From positions 1 to 64,000 of the forward strand of contig CAZXLD010000013.1 in the NCBI GenBank assembly GCA_964641965.1: a DNA stretch of 64,000 nt, in the 5' to 3' direction. Under the pieces are notes generated by a model. That model ran no database searches, was not told the DNA's origin, and was given only the letters and a program-made list of their open reading frames with translations. The translations under genes were made by a program, and so were the position numbers. This stretch comes from JAJDFU01 sp964641965 (GTDB taxonomy: Bacteria > Bacteroidota > Bacteroidia > Chitinophagales > Saprospiraceae). Of the stretch, positions 1 through 7,248 are shown piece by piece; positions within the stretch are counted from its first letter, which is position 1; every line of letters starts with the position of its first letter.

Positions 1-2
1 GC

Positions 3-605
3 AAGGACGATGAGGGCGATGCAATCAGCCCCGTAACGACGAACCGGGATATCATTACCGTACCGTTCTTTGCTGTGGATGAAAACGGGCAAACGCCTAC
101 TGAAGCCAGCCAGCTGATCTTCGAGAGTCGCCTACAAAATCCGGTGGAAGATCGCGACGGCAATCACCTGACATGGGGAGACTTCGGCACCGTTCGCGGT
201 ATGGCTTCCATTACCTGCAAGGGCAATGGCGTTGAAGTGACGCTGGATCTAAGTGGACTTATTCCCAATGGTGTTTACACCATTTGGAATGCCGTATTTC
301 AAGCCCCTGGTATGGACACGTCGGATCCTTTACTGGGAATTGACGGTCTCGGTGCAGCTGGGGTCGGAGACGGATCCGACAATACCTTCGTTGCTTCCCC
401 CGACGGAAAAGGAATAATCACCATTTACTCGCCTGCCGGCCCCATGTCCATATTGCCAGACCTGGAACTGGGCGCTTGCCCTTTGTCCGATAACTTCGAA
501 TGGCACATCATCGGAAGCTATCACCTGGATAATCTGACGCATGGTCCCAGTCTGGGCCCCGATGGGACAGTAATCGAGCAGTTTGCCTTCATCTTCAAGC
601 AATAG
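3..605 (+). CDS. C-terminal part of a probable secreted protein of unknown family
   Basis: The reading frame is open from the first bases of the window, so the real start lies upstream; a GTG at 75 is probably internal. About 200 residues are visible. The composition is rich in Gly, Asp, Ser and Thr with alternating hydrophobic residues, as in an extracellular beta-sandwich. Segments such as the GVYTIWNAVF stretch recur in secreted proteins of marine Bacteroidota, but I cannot name the family. No sorting domain or membrane segment follows, and the stop codon is followed 55 bases later by a strong terminator, so this is the end of its transcription unit. Confidence 0.7.
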   Translation, partial: KDDEGDAISPVTTNRDIITVPFFAVDENGQTPTEASQLIFESRLQNPVEDRDGNHLTWGDFGTVRGMASITCKGNGVEVTLDLSGLIPNGVYTIWNAVFQAPGMDTSDPLLGIDGLGAAGVGDGSDNTFVASPDGKGIITIYSPAGPMSILPDLELGACPLSDNFEWHIIGSYHLDNLTHGPSLGPDGTVIEQFAFIFKQ

Positions 606-659
606 AGCGGCCACCCAATCACCCGACTGTGTTATTTCGACCCTTTTTTGTCTATGTAG

Positions 660-688
660 AAAGCGTGCTCCCCGGGGCGCGCTTTTTT
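660..688 (+). terminator. Rho-independent terminator of the first gene
   Basis: A nine-pair stem (AAAGCGTGC pairing with GCGCGCTTT, one G-T pair) encloses an eight-base loop and runs directly into a T tract. It lies 55 bases after the stop codon at 605. Confidence 0.85.
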
Positions 689-942
689 ACGGCAGAAATC
701 GAAAAGGGCAGGGTTTTCAATTTCTTGATCGTAATCGACAGATGGGCGTTTAAACGGGACCGAAGTAATGATAGATGAATAGTTGCCAGATTTCCAATCT
801 TTTCTTTGATGTACGAGCTATTTTACCATGATAGGTAAGCTATGCTAGCCAACGAAAGATGACAAATGCCATTTGAATTGCGGCTTCTGTCCAATACCTT
901 GAACGAAAGAGGCGGATCGCATAAAAGCGACTTCCTGATCCC
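689..942. other. Intergenic stretch without a recognisable gene
   Basis: Together with 606-659 this is a gene-free gap of more than 300 bases. I see no conserved open frame, no repeat and no RNA gene. It should hold the promoter of the HAD/ATPase fusion gene, but no clear TAnnTTTG box could be placed. Confidence 0.5.
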
Positions 943-2718
943 ATGTACATTCGATTACTCGCTACCGACCTGGACGGAACGATTGCGAAACAGGACCGGG
1001 TACCAGATCCAGTATGGGATACCCTATTGGAAGCTAAGGCAGATGGCTTTCAGATCATTTTAGTGACCGGACGCACCCTGGAAGCCTTGAGCTCTATCCG
1101 GCCTTTCCACGAACTTTGCGAAGCTATAATCGCCGAGAATGGAGCCGTGGTCCACTTTCCCAGATCCGGGATCACCCACCTGCCTTTCGGTCAAATTGCA
1201 CCTGAGATTGTAACTGCTTTAGCTGCACAACAAATACCATTTGAAGCCGGCCGCTCTATCCTGGCTACCTGGGAACCCTACGACAAAGATATTTCAAAGA
1301 CCATCACCAAAGCGCATTTCCCAGCTACTGTCGAGTACAATAAAGGCGCAGTAATGGTGATGCCTCCCGGAGCGACCAAAGGAAGTGGATTGTTATTTAC
1401 CCTTCAGGAACTGGGCTATTCCAGACATCACCTGATAGCCTTTGGCGATGCAGAAAACGATCGAAGTTTTTTCGAACAAGCAGAACTCGCAGTTGCTGTT
1501 TCAAACGCAGCGCCAGGCATCCAACAACTGGCTGATGTCCAATTGTCCCTTCCCAATGGCAAGGGGGTAGGCACGTTTATCCAACAGATCATGAAGGGGA
1601 ACATACCCATCATCCAAAACGATCGTGGCCACAGCATAAGCCTGGGGAAATCCGATTCGAAAAATTGTTATCAGATCCATCCACTGAATCTGCTGAGGAC
1701 CAACCTGTGTATCGTCGGCTCCAGTGGAAGCGGAAAATCTTGGTTAGCGGGCCACTTGATCGAGCAATTGCTCGAAAAGGATTATCAGGTCTGCATCATT
1801 GACCCTGAGGGTGACTATCGTGGACTACGGGCCTTTCCACACACCCTGTTGCTGGGAGGAGCAGCTGAGCCTCCACCTTCCGTAGATACAGTGGTGACAA
1901 TGATGGAATATGCCAACTTAAGTGTGATCCTTGACCTTTCTCTTTATCCTGTTGACAAACAGACCCCGTATGTAGAAAAGCTAATGCATGCCTTGCTGCA
2001 ATTGCACCGCAAGAATGGAAAGCCCCAATGGATCCTTATCGATGAAGCCCATTATTTTCTGCGAGACCCCAACAGCAAGCTTACCCAATTGGTTAGCGAC
2101 TATTTGCCATTTGGAGGACTTGGATTGATTACCTACCAAATCGGCCAAGTGGACATCTCTATTCGAGAACAGATAGACCATTGGTTGTTAACCCAGGTCA
2201 AAGAGGAGGACGAACTTAATTTGATAGAAAGAGGACTCCAGAAAAAATACAGCTGTGAGGACCTTAGCCGATGCCTGGTCAGCAGCCTAAAAAGAGGGGA
2301 AGTTTTAGTAGCGTTGGATCCCGAATGGGTGCCCGGCCCATGGCCCAAGGTGGTCGAATTTGGTAAGGTTAGACGTGCGATCCCACATATCCGACATTTG
2401 CACAAATACCTGTACGCTCCCTTACCTAGTTACCGCCAATTCTATTTTAATATTCAGGATTCGTCTTACCAAGGCCCTTTTACCGCATCCAGCTTATGGG
2501 AATTTGGGGAGGTTTTGAAAACAATTCCCGTTACCACACTAAGGTACCATGTAAGACGAGGCGATTTTCAGCGATGGTTGGAAGATGTAATTCACGACTC
2601 CATACTTGCTAAGCGAATACGTCGTATCCAAAGAAGAAAACCCAAGGGTAAGAGGTTACGAAAAGAATTGTGCGAGGTCGTACAGAACCGGTTGGAGGAG
2701 TTGCAAAAGCTGGTTTGA
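943..2718 (+). CDS. HAD-IIB phosphatase fused to a HerA-type P-loop ATPase
   Basis: Residues 1 to about 215 form a Cof-type HAD-IIB phosphatase: the nucleophile motif DLDGT (Asp9, Asp11), VTGRT near 42 and the metal-binding GDAEND motif near 167 are all present. Residues about 245-470 form a P-loop ATPase of the HerA/DUF87 kind, with Walker A GSSGSGKS at 257-264 and Walker B ILIDEAH near 364-370. The C-terminal ~110 residues (aromatic-rich, then DFQRWLEDVIHD and a basic tail) resemble DUF5752-type modules; that resemblance is by eye only. The start is the only ATG before the HAD motif, and no Shine-Dalgarno is seen. The substrates are unknown: the HAD half probably dephosphorylates a sugar phosphate or small metabolite, and what the ATPase moves cannot be told from sequence. 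The gene stands alone. Confidence 0.85.
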   Translation: MYIRLLATDLDGTIAKQDRVPDPVWDTLLEAKADGFQIILVTGRTLEALSSIRPFHELCEAIIAENGAVVHFPRSGITHLPFGQIAPEIVTALAAQQIPFEAGRSILATWEPYDKDISKTITKAHFPATVEYNKGAVMVMPPGATKGSGLLFTLQELGYSRHHLIAFGDAENDRSFFEQAELAVAVSNAAPGIQQLADVQLSLPNGKGVGTFIQQIMKGNIPIIQNDRGHSISLGKSDSKNCYQIHPLNLLRTNLCIVGSSGSGKSWLAGHLIEQLLEKDYQVCIIDPEGDYRGLRAFPHTLLLGGAAEPPPSVDTVVTMMEYANLSVILDLSLYPVDKQTPYVEKLMHALLQLHRKNGKPQWILIDEAHYFLRDPNSKLTQLVSDYLPFGGLGLITYQIGQVDISIREQIDHWLLTQVKEEDELNLIERGLQKKYSCEDLSRCLVSSLKRGEVLVALDPEWVPGPWPKVVEFGKVRRAIPHIRHLHKYLYAPLPSYRQFYFNIQDSSYQGPFTASSLWEFGEVLKTIPVTTLRYHVRRGDFQRWLEDVIHDSILAKRIRRIQRRKPKGKRLRKELCEVVQNRLEELQKLV

Positions 2719-2781
2719 AAACACACGAGAGGCAGGCCCCTCGCCCGGAGCAGCCTGCTCTAAAACCTACTACAAACCGTA

Positions 2782-3366
2782 CTAAAACACAATTTTATTT
2801 AGGCTGGTCACCACGCCTGCCAAGCGTACAGCATCCCATATCCGGGCCTCGGTGGATTCCATTTCCAGCAAGGATTGCTCATGGGCTTTCACACACATTT
2901 CGCATCCATTAACCGCCGAAACGGCAAGGCTGATCAGCTCAAAAAACTCTTTCCCCAGGACCGGCTTCATCATGATGTTCATCTTAATGCGCATGGGACT
3001 TTGCTCATACTTTTCCTTACCCAGGTAATGCCGAAATCGATAGGTAATATTATTACTTGCCAAAAGGGAAGCACAAGCCGTTGTTTCAGCAATTTCCTCT
3101 GCAGTGGCTCCTTTTTCCTGAGCCCGTTCAACAAATTGGGCCTTTAAAACCTGATTTTTGTCATTTACTGCTATCGAAAGGGCCAACAAGGCGGTCTCCT
3201 TCTCATCCAGGTGCTCGCTTTCCAAAACATTTTTCAGGTTGACCCGCAGATCCTTCAGCCAACGGGAATTTCCCTGCTCCAAGAGTTCGAGACTATCTGA
3301 CTGATACTGCTTATCCAGTCCTAAGTTATCTAGCAAATCAGCCTTTGAATCAACTATATCAAACAT
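2782..3366 (-). CDS. ahpD: AhpD-like carboxymuconolactone decarboxylase family protein
   Basis: An all-helical protein of about 194 residues with the redox motif C-E-M-C followed by VKAHE, the catalytic CxxC-plus-His arrangement of AhpD alkylhydroperoxidases. AhpD typically re-reduces AhpC or itself reduces hydroperoxides. It lies just downstream of a 2-Cys peroxiredoxin on the same strand, the mycobacterial-like ahpC-ahpD pairing. I chose the ATG at 3366 (MFDIVDSKADLL) because the longer frame to 3393 begins inside the terminator hairpin between the two genes. The electron donor (lipoamide system in mycobacteria) is not shown here. Confidence 0.88.
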   Translation of the reverse strand: MFDIVDSKADLLDNLGLDKQYQSDSLELLEQGNSRWLKDLRVNLKNVLESEHLDEKETALLALSIAVNDKNQVLKAQFVERAQEKGATAEEIAETTACASLLASNNITYRFRHYLGKEKYEQSPMRIKMNIMMKPVLGKEFFELISLAVSAVNGCEMCVKAHEQSLLEMESTEARIWDAVRLAGVVTSLNKIVF

Positions 3367-3385
3367 AATTTTTGATTTATAAAAA

Positions 3386-3417
3386 TGGAGCAAAGACTCC
3401 TATGAATCTTTGCTCCA
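3386..3417 (-). terminator. Hairpin with T tract between ahpC and ahpD
   Basis: A perfect 11-pair stem (TGGAGCAAAGA with TCTTTGCTCCA) and a ten-base loop, followed on the minus strand by TTTTTAT. It sits between the ahpC stop and the ahpD start and looks like a terminator or attenuator that would let only part of the ahpC transcript continue into ahpD. Confidence 0.8.
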
Positions 3418-3434
3418 AATGAGGTAAACAGACA

Positions 3435-3983
3435 TTAGGCAGTTTGAAGGGTAGCTTCTCCCTTTTCCCAGTTACATGGGCACAGCTCATCGGTCTGGAG
3501 TCCATCCAACACGCGAATAACTTCTTTTACATTTCTTCCCACGTTCAGATCGTTAACGCTCACCCATCGGATAATACCATCCGGATCGATAATGAAAGTA
3601 GCGCGGTAGGCAATTTTTTCATTGGGCTCCAAAATTCCCAAATCCTCAGCAAGTGTTTTACTAGTGTCAGCAAGCATTGGGAACTTCAGTCCTCTCAGAT
3701 CTTCGTGATTATTGCGCCAGGCTAAGTGTACAAACTCAGAATCTGTACTAGCACCAATCAATCGCGCATCGCGATCACGGAATTCGCCAAAATTGTTATT
3801 AAACTCCGCTATCTCTGTTGGACAAACGAAAGTGAAATCCTTTGGCCACCAAAAGAATACCGTCCAAACGTTATCTTCATTTTTGAGCAGGTTCGAATCA
3901 AGCTCCATAAATTCCTTTCCTTTCTCCAGGGATACGACTGCAGTTTTCTTAAATGCAGGAAAAGACTGTCCTATGGTTATCAT
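3435..3983 (-). CDS. ahpC: AhpC-type 2-Cys peroxiredoxin
   Basis: Thioredoxin-fold peroxiredoxin of 182 residues. The peroxidatic cysteine lies in FTFVCPTEI and the resolving cysteine in the C-terminal ELCPCNWEKGE segment. It reduces hydrogen peroxide, alkyl hydroperoxides or peroxynitrite in the cytoplasm. The start is set at ATG 3983 (MITIGQSFPAF); the frame extends 20 codons further upstream, but that stretch does not fit the family and overlaps the promoter. It is transcribed divergently from an OxyR-type regulator and upstream of ahpD, so peroxide induction through OxyR is very likely. The carboxy tail ends shortly after the resolving Cys, as in the AhpC/Prx1 class. Confidence 0.93.
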   Translation of the reverse strand: MITIGQSFPAFKKTAVVSLEKGKEFMELDSNLLKNEDNVWTVFFWWPKDFTFVCPTEIAEFNNNFGEFRDRDARLIGASTDSEFVHLAWRNNHEDLRGLKFPMLADTSKTLAEDLGILEPNEKIAYRATFIIDPDGIIRWVSVNDLNVGRNVKEVIRVLDGLQTDELCPCNWEKGEATLQTA

Positions 3984-4015
3984 GGTTATAAATTTTTTGG
4001 TTAAAAAACTTAATT

Positions 4016-4043
4016 CAAAAATACTTTCGATTTGGGGGTGCAA
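4016..4043 (-). promoter_or_regulatory. Probable Bacteroidota-type promoter of ahpC
   Basis: On the minus strand a TATTTTTG box (4016-4023) fits the -7 consensus TAnnTTTG, and a TTG lies 17 bases upstream (4041-4043). Transcription would begin about 25 bases before the ahpC start codon. Confidence 0.5.
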
Positions 4044-4296
4044 GAAAATTGACCCATCCTATCAGGGTATTGACGAATTTAATAAGCGAAGGAAGTTTGG
4101 GGGAATAGCGCGAAAACAAAATTTACCTCACACTAGGGAACTAAGGCACTTTCATTTCTTTCATTTTTTACTGAAAATTTAGAATGTAAAAATTTTATGA
4201 CTTCCTGCAGCTGCTTTTTGGTCAAAGCCCTTGAACAATTTCACCAATAAGCAAAAATTTGGTTTTAAGGAACAAAACCTACTTTATCATTAATTT

Positions 4297-4317
4297 GATT
4301 AGGCAAATGCATTAATC
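4297..4317. promoter_or_regulatory. Candidate LysR/OxyR operator
   Basis: The inverted repeat GATTA-N11-TAATC matches the T-N11-A spacing of LysR-family sites. A second, shorter copy (GATT-N9-AATC, 4331-4347) follows, and both share the lead-in TAATTTGATT. The sites lie 10-60 bases before the oxyR start codon, fitting autoregulation and possibly control of divergent ahpC. Confidence 0.45.
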
Positions 4318-4356
4318 CTTTTGATAATTTGATTGAATGGGTTAATCTTGCATTAA

Positions 4357-5307
4357 ATGTCTTTTATGACCCTAACCCAATTGGAGTACATTGTTGCCGT
4401 TGATCATCATCACAGTTTTGCCGAAGCGGCTGTCCATTGCGGGGTCACCCAACCTACCTTAAGCACCCAGATCAAAAAACTAGAGGATGAATTACAAGTC
4501 GTGCTTTTCGACAGAAGCAAGAAGCCGGTCCTAACCACTGACATTGGAAACCAAGTTGTCGCACAAGCCAGACGAATTCTTGGCGAATCGAAACGCATCC
4601 CCGAATTGATCCAAACGGGCAAAGGCGCTATTACCGGAACGCTTCGTTTGGGTATTATCCCAACCTTAAGCCCCTATTTGCTTCCTTTATTTATCATGCG
4701 ATTTCTGGAGAATTACCCAGAAATGGAGGTCATCGTAGAAGAACTGGTCAGCAGCCAGATTATTGAAGCCTTGAATACCGACCGATTGGACGTTGGCATC
4801 CTGGTAACTCCACTTCACCACAAAGGACTTTTGGAGCGCCCGCTCTTTTATGAGCTTTTCGTCGCTTACATTTCTACAGAGCATCCTTTGAGCCGTGAAA
4901 ACCAAATTGAGTTCGGGGATTTGGATCTTAAAGAAATGTGGTTGCTTAAAGAAGGCCACTGTTTTCGAAATCAGGTCGTAAACATTTGCGGTGAAAGCGA
5001 TACCGCCCAGACCGGTAGACTTCGATTTGAGAGTGGCAGCTTGGAAACCTTGCGCCGAATCGTAGAACAGCAGTATGGGTATACCTTGTTGCCCGAGCTG
5101 GCCACCCTTAATATGAACTCCGAACAATACCAACACATCCGGCACTTTAAAAACCCTCAACCTGTACGGGAGGTCAGCCTAGTACTTCATCGGAGCCAAA
5201 TTAAAGCCCGACTTATCGATTTGCTGGAAAAAGAAATCCTGGAAAGTGTTCCGGATATCCTCAAAAATCCTAATCGAGGACGAAAGGTAGAATGGGTGGG
5301 AAAATAG
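4357..5307 (+). CDS. oxyR: OxyR-type LysR-family peroxide-sensing regulator
   Basis: 316 residues: an N-terminal LysR winged helix-turn-helix (about 5-65; SFAEAAVHCGVTQPTLSTQI is the helix-turn-helix) and a periplasmic-binding-protein-like effector domain (about 95-300). The two redox cysteines that form the disulfide in OxyR are both present and nine residues apart, Cys202 and Cys211, in the context GHCFRN and VNICGE. It sits head to head with ahpC, its expected target. The start is ATG 4357; a second in-frame ATG three codons later is possible. The last codons run into a repeat next to an assembly gap, and the stop at 5305-5307 is inside the duplicated segment, so the extreme C-terminus is slightly less certain. 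Confidence 0.93.
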   Translation: MSFMTLTQLEYIVAVDHHHSFAEAAVHCGVTQPTLSTQIKKLEDELQVVLFDRSKKPVLTTDIGNQVVAQARRILGESKRIPELIQTGKGAITGTLRLGIIPTLSPYLLPLFIMRFLENYPEMEVIVEELVSSQIIEALNTDRLDVGILVTPLHHKGLLERPLFYELFVAYISTEHPLSRENQIEFGDLDLKEMWLLKEGHCFRNQVVNICGESDTAQTGRLRFESGSLETLRRIVEQQYGYTLLPELATLNMNSEQYQHIRHFKNPQPVREVSLVLHRSQIKARLIDLLEKEILESVPDILKNPNRGRKVEWVGK

Positions 5308-5509
5308 ATCGAGAATGCCTGGAGACTAGCAGTCCATTGCCAATGACAAATGGCNNNNNNNNNNNNNNNNNNNNNNNNNNNNNNNNNNNNNNNNNNNNNN
5401 NNNNNNNNNNNNNNNNNNNNNNNNNNNNNNNNNNNNNNNNNNNNNNNNNNNNNNGAAAATAGATCGAGAATGCCTGGAGACTAGCAGTCCATTGCCAATG
5501 ACAAATGGC
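5300..5509. repeat. 55-bp exact direct duplication flanking the assembly gap
   Basis: Bases 5300-5354 and 5455-5509 are identical over 55 bases and stand immediately on either side of the run of 100 N. The copy on the left contains the oxyR stop codon. The simplest reading is two contig ends that overlap by 55 bases but were joined with a placeholder. Confidence 0.85.
5355..5454. other. Assembly gap (100 N)
   Basis: Exactly 100 undetermined bases, the usual placeholder for a gap of unknown size. The flanks are repetitive, which explains why assembly broke here. Confidence 0.98.
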
Positions 5510-5688
5510 AAGTGCCGAGTGGCGAGTGACAAATGGCGAGGACTGATTTTCAATTTTCAATGTCCAATTTTCAATTATAGAAGATTCGTAAATAGAAAAG
5601 TTTAGGTTTCCAGTATCAGCTGTAGGCCAATAGCATCAGCGAAGTGAGCATCTACAGCATCCACAGCGAGGATCGAGCAACAAGGATC

Positions 5689-5738
5689 ACGCCTTTAGGC
5701 GTAAGTATCGCGCCGTAAGGCGCTAGCAACGCGAAGCG
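5689..5738. repeat. Three evenly spaced mini-hairpins
   Basis: Three small inverted repeats follow one another about 20 bases apart: ACGCC-TTTA-GGCGT (5689-5702), GCGCC-GTAA-GGCGC (5710-5723) and CGC-GAA-GCG (5730-5738). They are separated by word-like spacers AAGTATC and TAGCAAC. Confidence 0.7.
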
Positions 5739-5841
5739 AGTATCGAATGGCAAATGGCAAATTGCGAGTGCGGAATGTCGAGTGGAGCGGTCTGAATTTT
5801 CAATGTCTAATTTTCGATTAGGCAAGCTGAGCATCCAGCAG

Positions 5842-5897
5842 CGAGTATCCAGTATCGAACATCCAGTATCGAACATCCAGTATCGAACATCCAGTAT
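5842..5897. repeat. 14-bp tandem repeat, four copies
   Basis: Three identical units CGAACATCCAGTAT (5856-5897) are preceded by a fourth copy with two changes (CGAGTATCCAGTAT, 5842-5855). Further degenerate words continue on both sides. The period is not a multiple of three, which argues against coding. Confidence 0.9.
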
Positions 5898-5933
5898 CGA
5901 GTATCGAGCATTGAGCATCCAACCAACTTTATT

Positions 5934-7013
5934 CTAAACAACAATCTGAAATTCCTTTTCCCGATCCAGGTAATATTGCACATTCTCCGGCACAATTATA
6001 TCCAATGGCAAATACTGGCACCGCTGGATTTCTTTTTTAAATAGCAACCGGTTGACAGCCGTCATCAATCCAACATAGCCTTGCTGAACCGGGTTCTGAT
6101 TAATAAGGAAATCGATCTGACCTCCACGGAGGTAATGCAAATTACGAGGCAACAGGTCAAACCCGATAATATGAACCGCTCGAAGCAGCTGTTCAGCGCA
6201 GTCCAGTAGCTGGTAAGACCGGGAATTGGAAATGAATAGGCCTCTCAAGTCTGGATATTCCTGTACCAAAGAACTCACGAATCTCCGAAGCGCATTCGGC
6301 TGGTTGAAAGCAGCAAACTCCAGGCTAAGCACATGCATAGTTGTTGTACGAAAATGGTACCGGAACCCTTTTTCCTTATCTGCTAAATGTCGTGCATTAC
6401 TGGTTTCTTTGCCCAGGTTCAAAAGCAAGGCAGTGCCTTTGGGCTCTCCAATTACCAACTCCAACAGTCGACCCGCCAGCACTCCACTTTGGTAGCTATC
6501 CTGGCCAACATAACTCAGCACTTCCGATTCGTGGATATCCGTATTGATAAAAATGACCGGAAGCCCTGCATCCCGACATTGCTCCAATAGCCACAGCCCT
6601 TCTTGCAAATAAATTGGCGACACTAAAAGAGCATCCGGCAACTCGTCCTCCAATAGTTCAATGGCTTTTTGTTTGAAGTCACTGGCTGAAAACAAATCAA
6701 AATGGATCGTCTGATGAGCAATTCCATAGTGTGTTACGCCTTCCATCGCTTTTTGGATGCCTAGCAGGGGCAATTGCCAATAGGGATCAGCCTCAGGATC
6801 CGGTATCAAGGATGAAATATGTAGCACCTTATTGCTGGCCAGGGTACTTGCAATGATGTTCGGCTGATACTCTAACTCTTGTAAAGCTCGCTGAACCTTT
6901 GCCTGAGCTTCCGGCGAAACGTTTCCCCGCTCGTGTAACACCCGATCTACCGTCCCGACACTCACACCGGCACATTCGGCAATATCCTTAATCCGTATTC
7001 GGGGCTTACCCAT
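5934..7013 (-). CDS. LacI-family transcriptional regulator of the amino-sugar locus
   Basis: About 359 residues. The N-terminal helix-turn-helix (IRIKDIAECAGVSVGTVDRV) and hinge are followed by a type 1 periplasmic-binding-protein effector domain. I placed the start at ATG 7013 (MGKPRIRIKDIAEC); a longer frame to 7061 would overlap the promoter box and is not typical for the family. It is divergent from nagB with two palindromic operators in between. The likely role, by context, is repression of this locus and itself, relieved by an amino-sugar phosphate or related ligand. The VGTVDRVLHERG recognition region is the variant typical of Bacteroidota LacI proteins. Confidence 0.9.
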   Translation of the reverse strand: MGKPRIRIKDIAECAGVSVGTVDRVLHERGNVSPEAQAKVQRALQELEYQPNIIASTLASNKVLHISSLIPDPEADPYWQLPLLGIQKAMEGVTHYGIAHQTIHFDLFSASDFKQKAIELLEDELPDALLVSPIYLQEGLWLLEQCRDAGLPVIFINTDIHESEVLSYVGQDSYQSGVLAGRLLELVIGEPKGTALLLNLGKETSNARHLADKEKGFRYHFRTTTMHVLSLEFAAFNQPNALRRFVSSLVQEYPDLRGLFISNSRSYQLLDCAEQLLRAVHIIGFDLLPRNLHYLRGGQIDFLINQNPVQQGYVGLMTAVNRLLFKKEIQRCQYLPLDIIVPENVQYYLDREKEFQIVV

Positions 7014-7058
7014 AGTAGCATTTTGAAGGTTAAGCAGGCAAAAGCGATTACCAAACAC

Positions 7059-7089
7059 CAAATTAAATTTTTATGTGCGCGCACACAAA
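7059..7089 (-). promoter_or_regulatory. Probable promoter of the LacI-type regulator
   Basis: On the minus strand TTTG (7086-7089), a 19-base spacer and TTAATTTG (7059-7066) match the Bacteroidota TTTG-N19-TAnnTTTG promoter with one mismatch. The palindrome at 7074-7085 lies exactly in the spacer, so a bound repressor would block the promoter (autoregulation). Confidence 0.55.
7074..7085. promoter_or_regulatory. Palindromic operator 1 (LacI-type)
   Basis: The perfect 12-base palindrome TGTGCGCGCACA has the central CG typical of LacI-family sites. It shares its core with operator 2; the centres are 33 bases apart, about three helical turns. Confidence 0.7.
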
Positions 7090-7102
7090 TAAAAGAATTC
7101 AT

Positions 7103-7122
7103 TACTGTGTGCGCACACAGTA
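7103..7122. promoter_or_regulatory. Palindromic operator 2 (LacI-type)
   Basis: The perfect 20-base palindrome TACTGTGTGCGCACACAGTA lies between the regulator and nagB, 126 bases before the nagB start. Being longer and perfect, it is probably the stronger of the two sites. Confidence 0.75.
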
Positions 7123-7248
7123 TCTAAAATTTTATCTAATATTGTGAAAGTGGTATGAGGCACCCCCCAAAAAATACGCCATCGATTTGACCTGACCTCG
7201 TGTAAAAAAGCTGTATCTATAGGACCAACTCCATTAAATAAACAGGAC

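Larger units (their letters stand above)
5510..5930. repeat. Word-like intergenic repeat region
   Basis: No believable gene. The stretch is made of reshuffled short words: variants of GACAAATGGC, GGCGAGTG and TGGCAAATGGC, then of GAGCATCCAGC and GAGTATC. Frames on the minus strand through it encode only repetitive peptides such as repeated ILDTRYWM-like words. A 14-base tandem repeat and three small hairpins are embedded in it. The same words appear in reverse complement at 23639-23790. Confidence 0.8.

Noticed and set aside
866..1063. A short frame overlapping the start of the HAD/ATPase fusion
   Set aside because: It overlaps the HAD nucleophile motif in another frame and has no recognisable sequence.
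3712..4182. A plus-strand frame of 156 codons over ahpC and its promoter
   Set aside because: It is antisense to a well-supported peroxiredoxin and has no recognisable protein features.
5842..5897. CRISPR array
   Set aside because: The 14-base units are directly adjacent with no spacers, and no cas gene lies nearby.
5270..5995. Minus-strand reading frames through the repeat region
   Set aside because: They encode only repetitive peptides produced by the repeated words, one crosses the N gap, and none has a recognisable domain.
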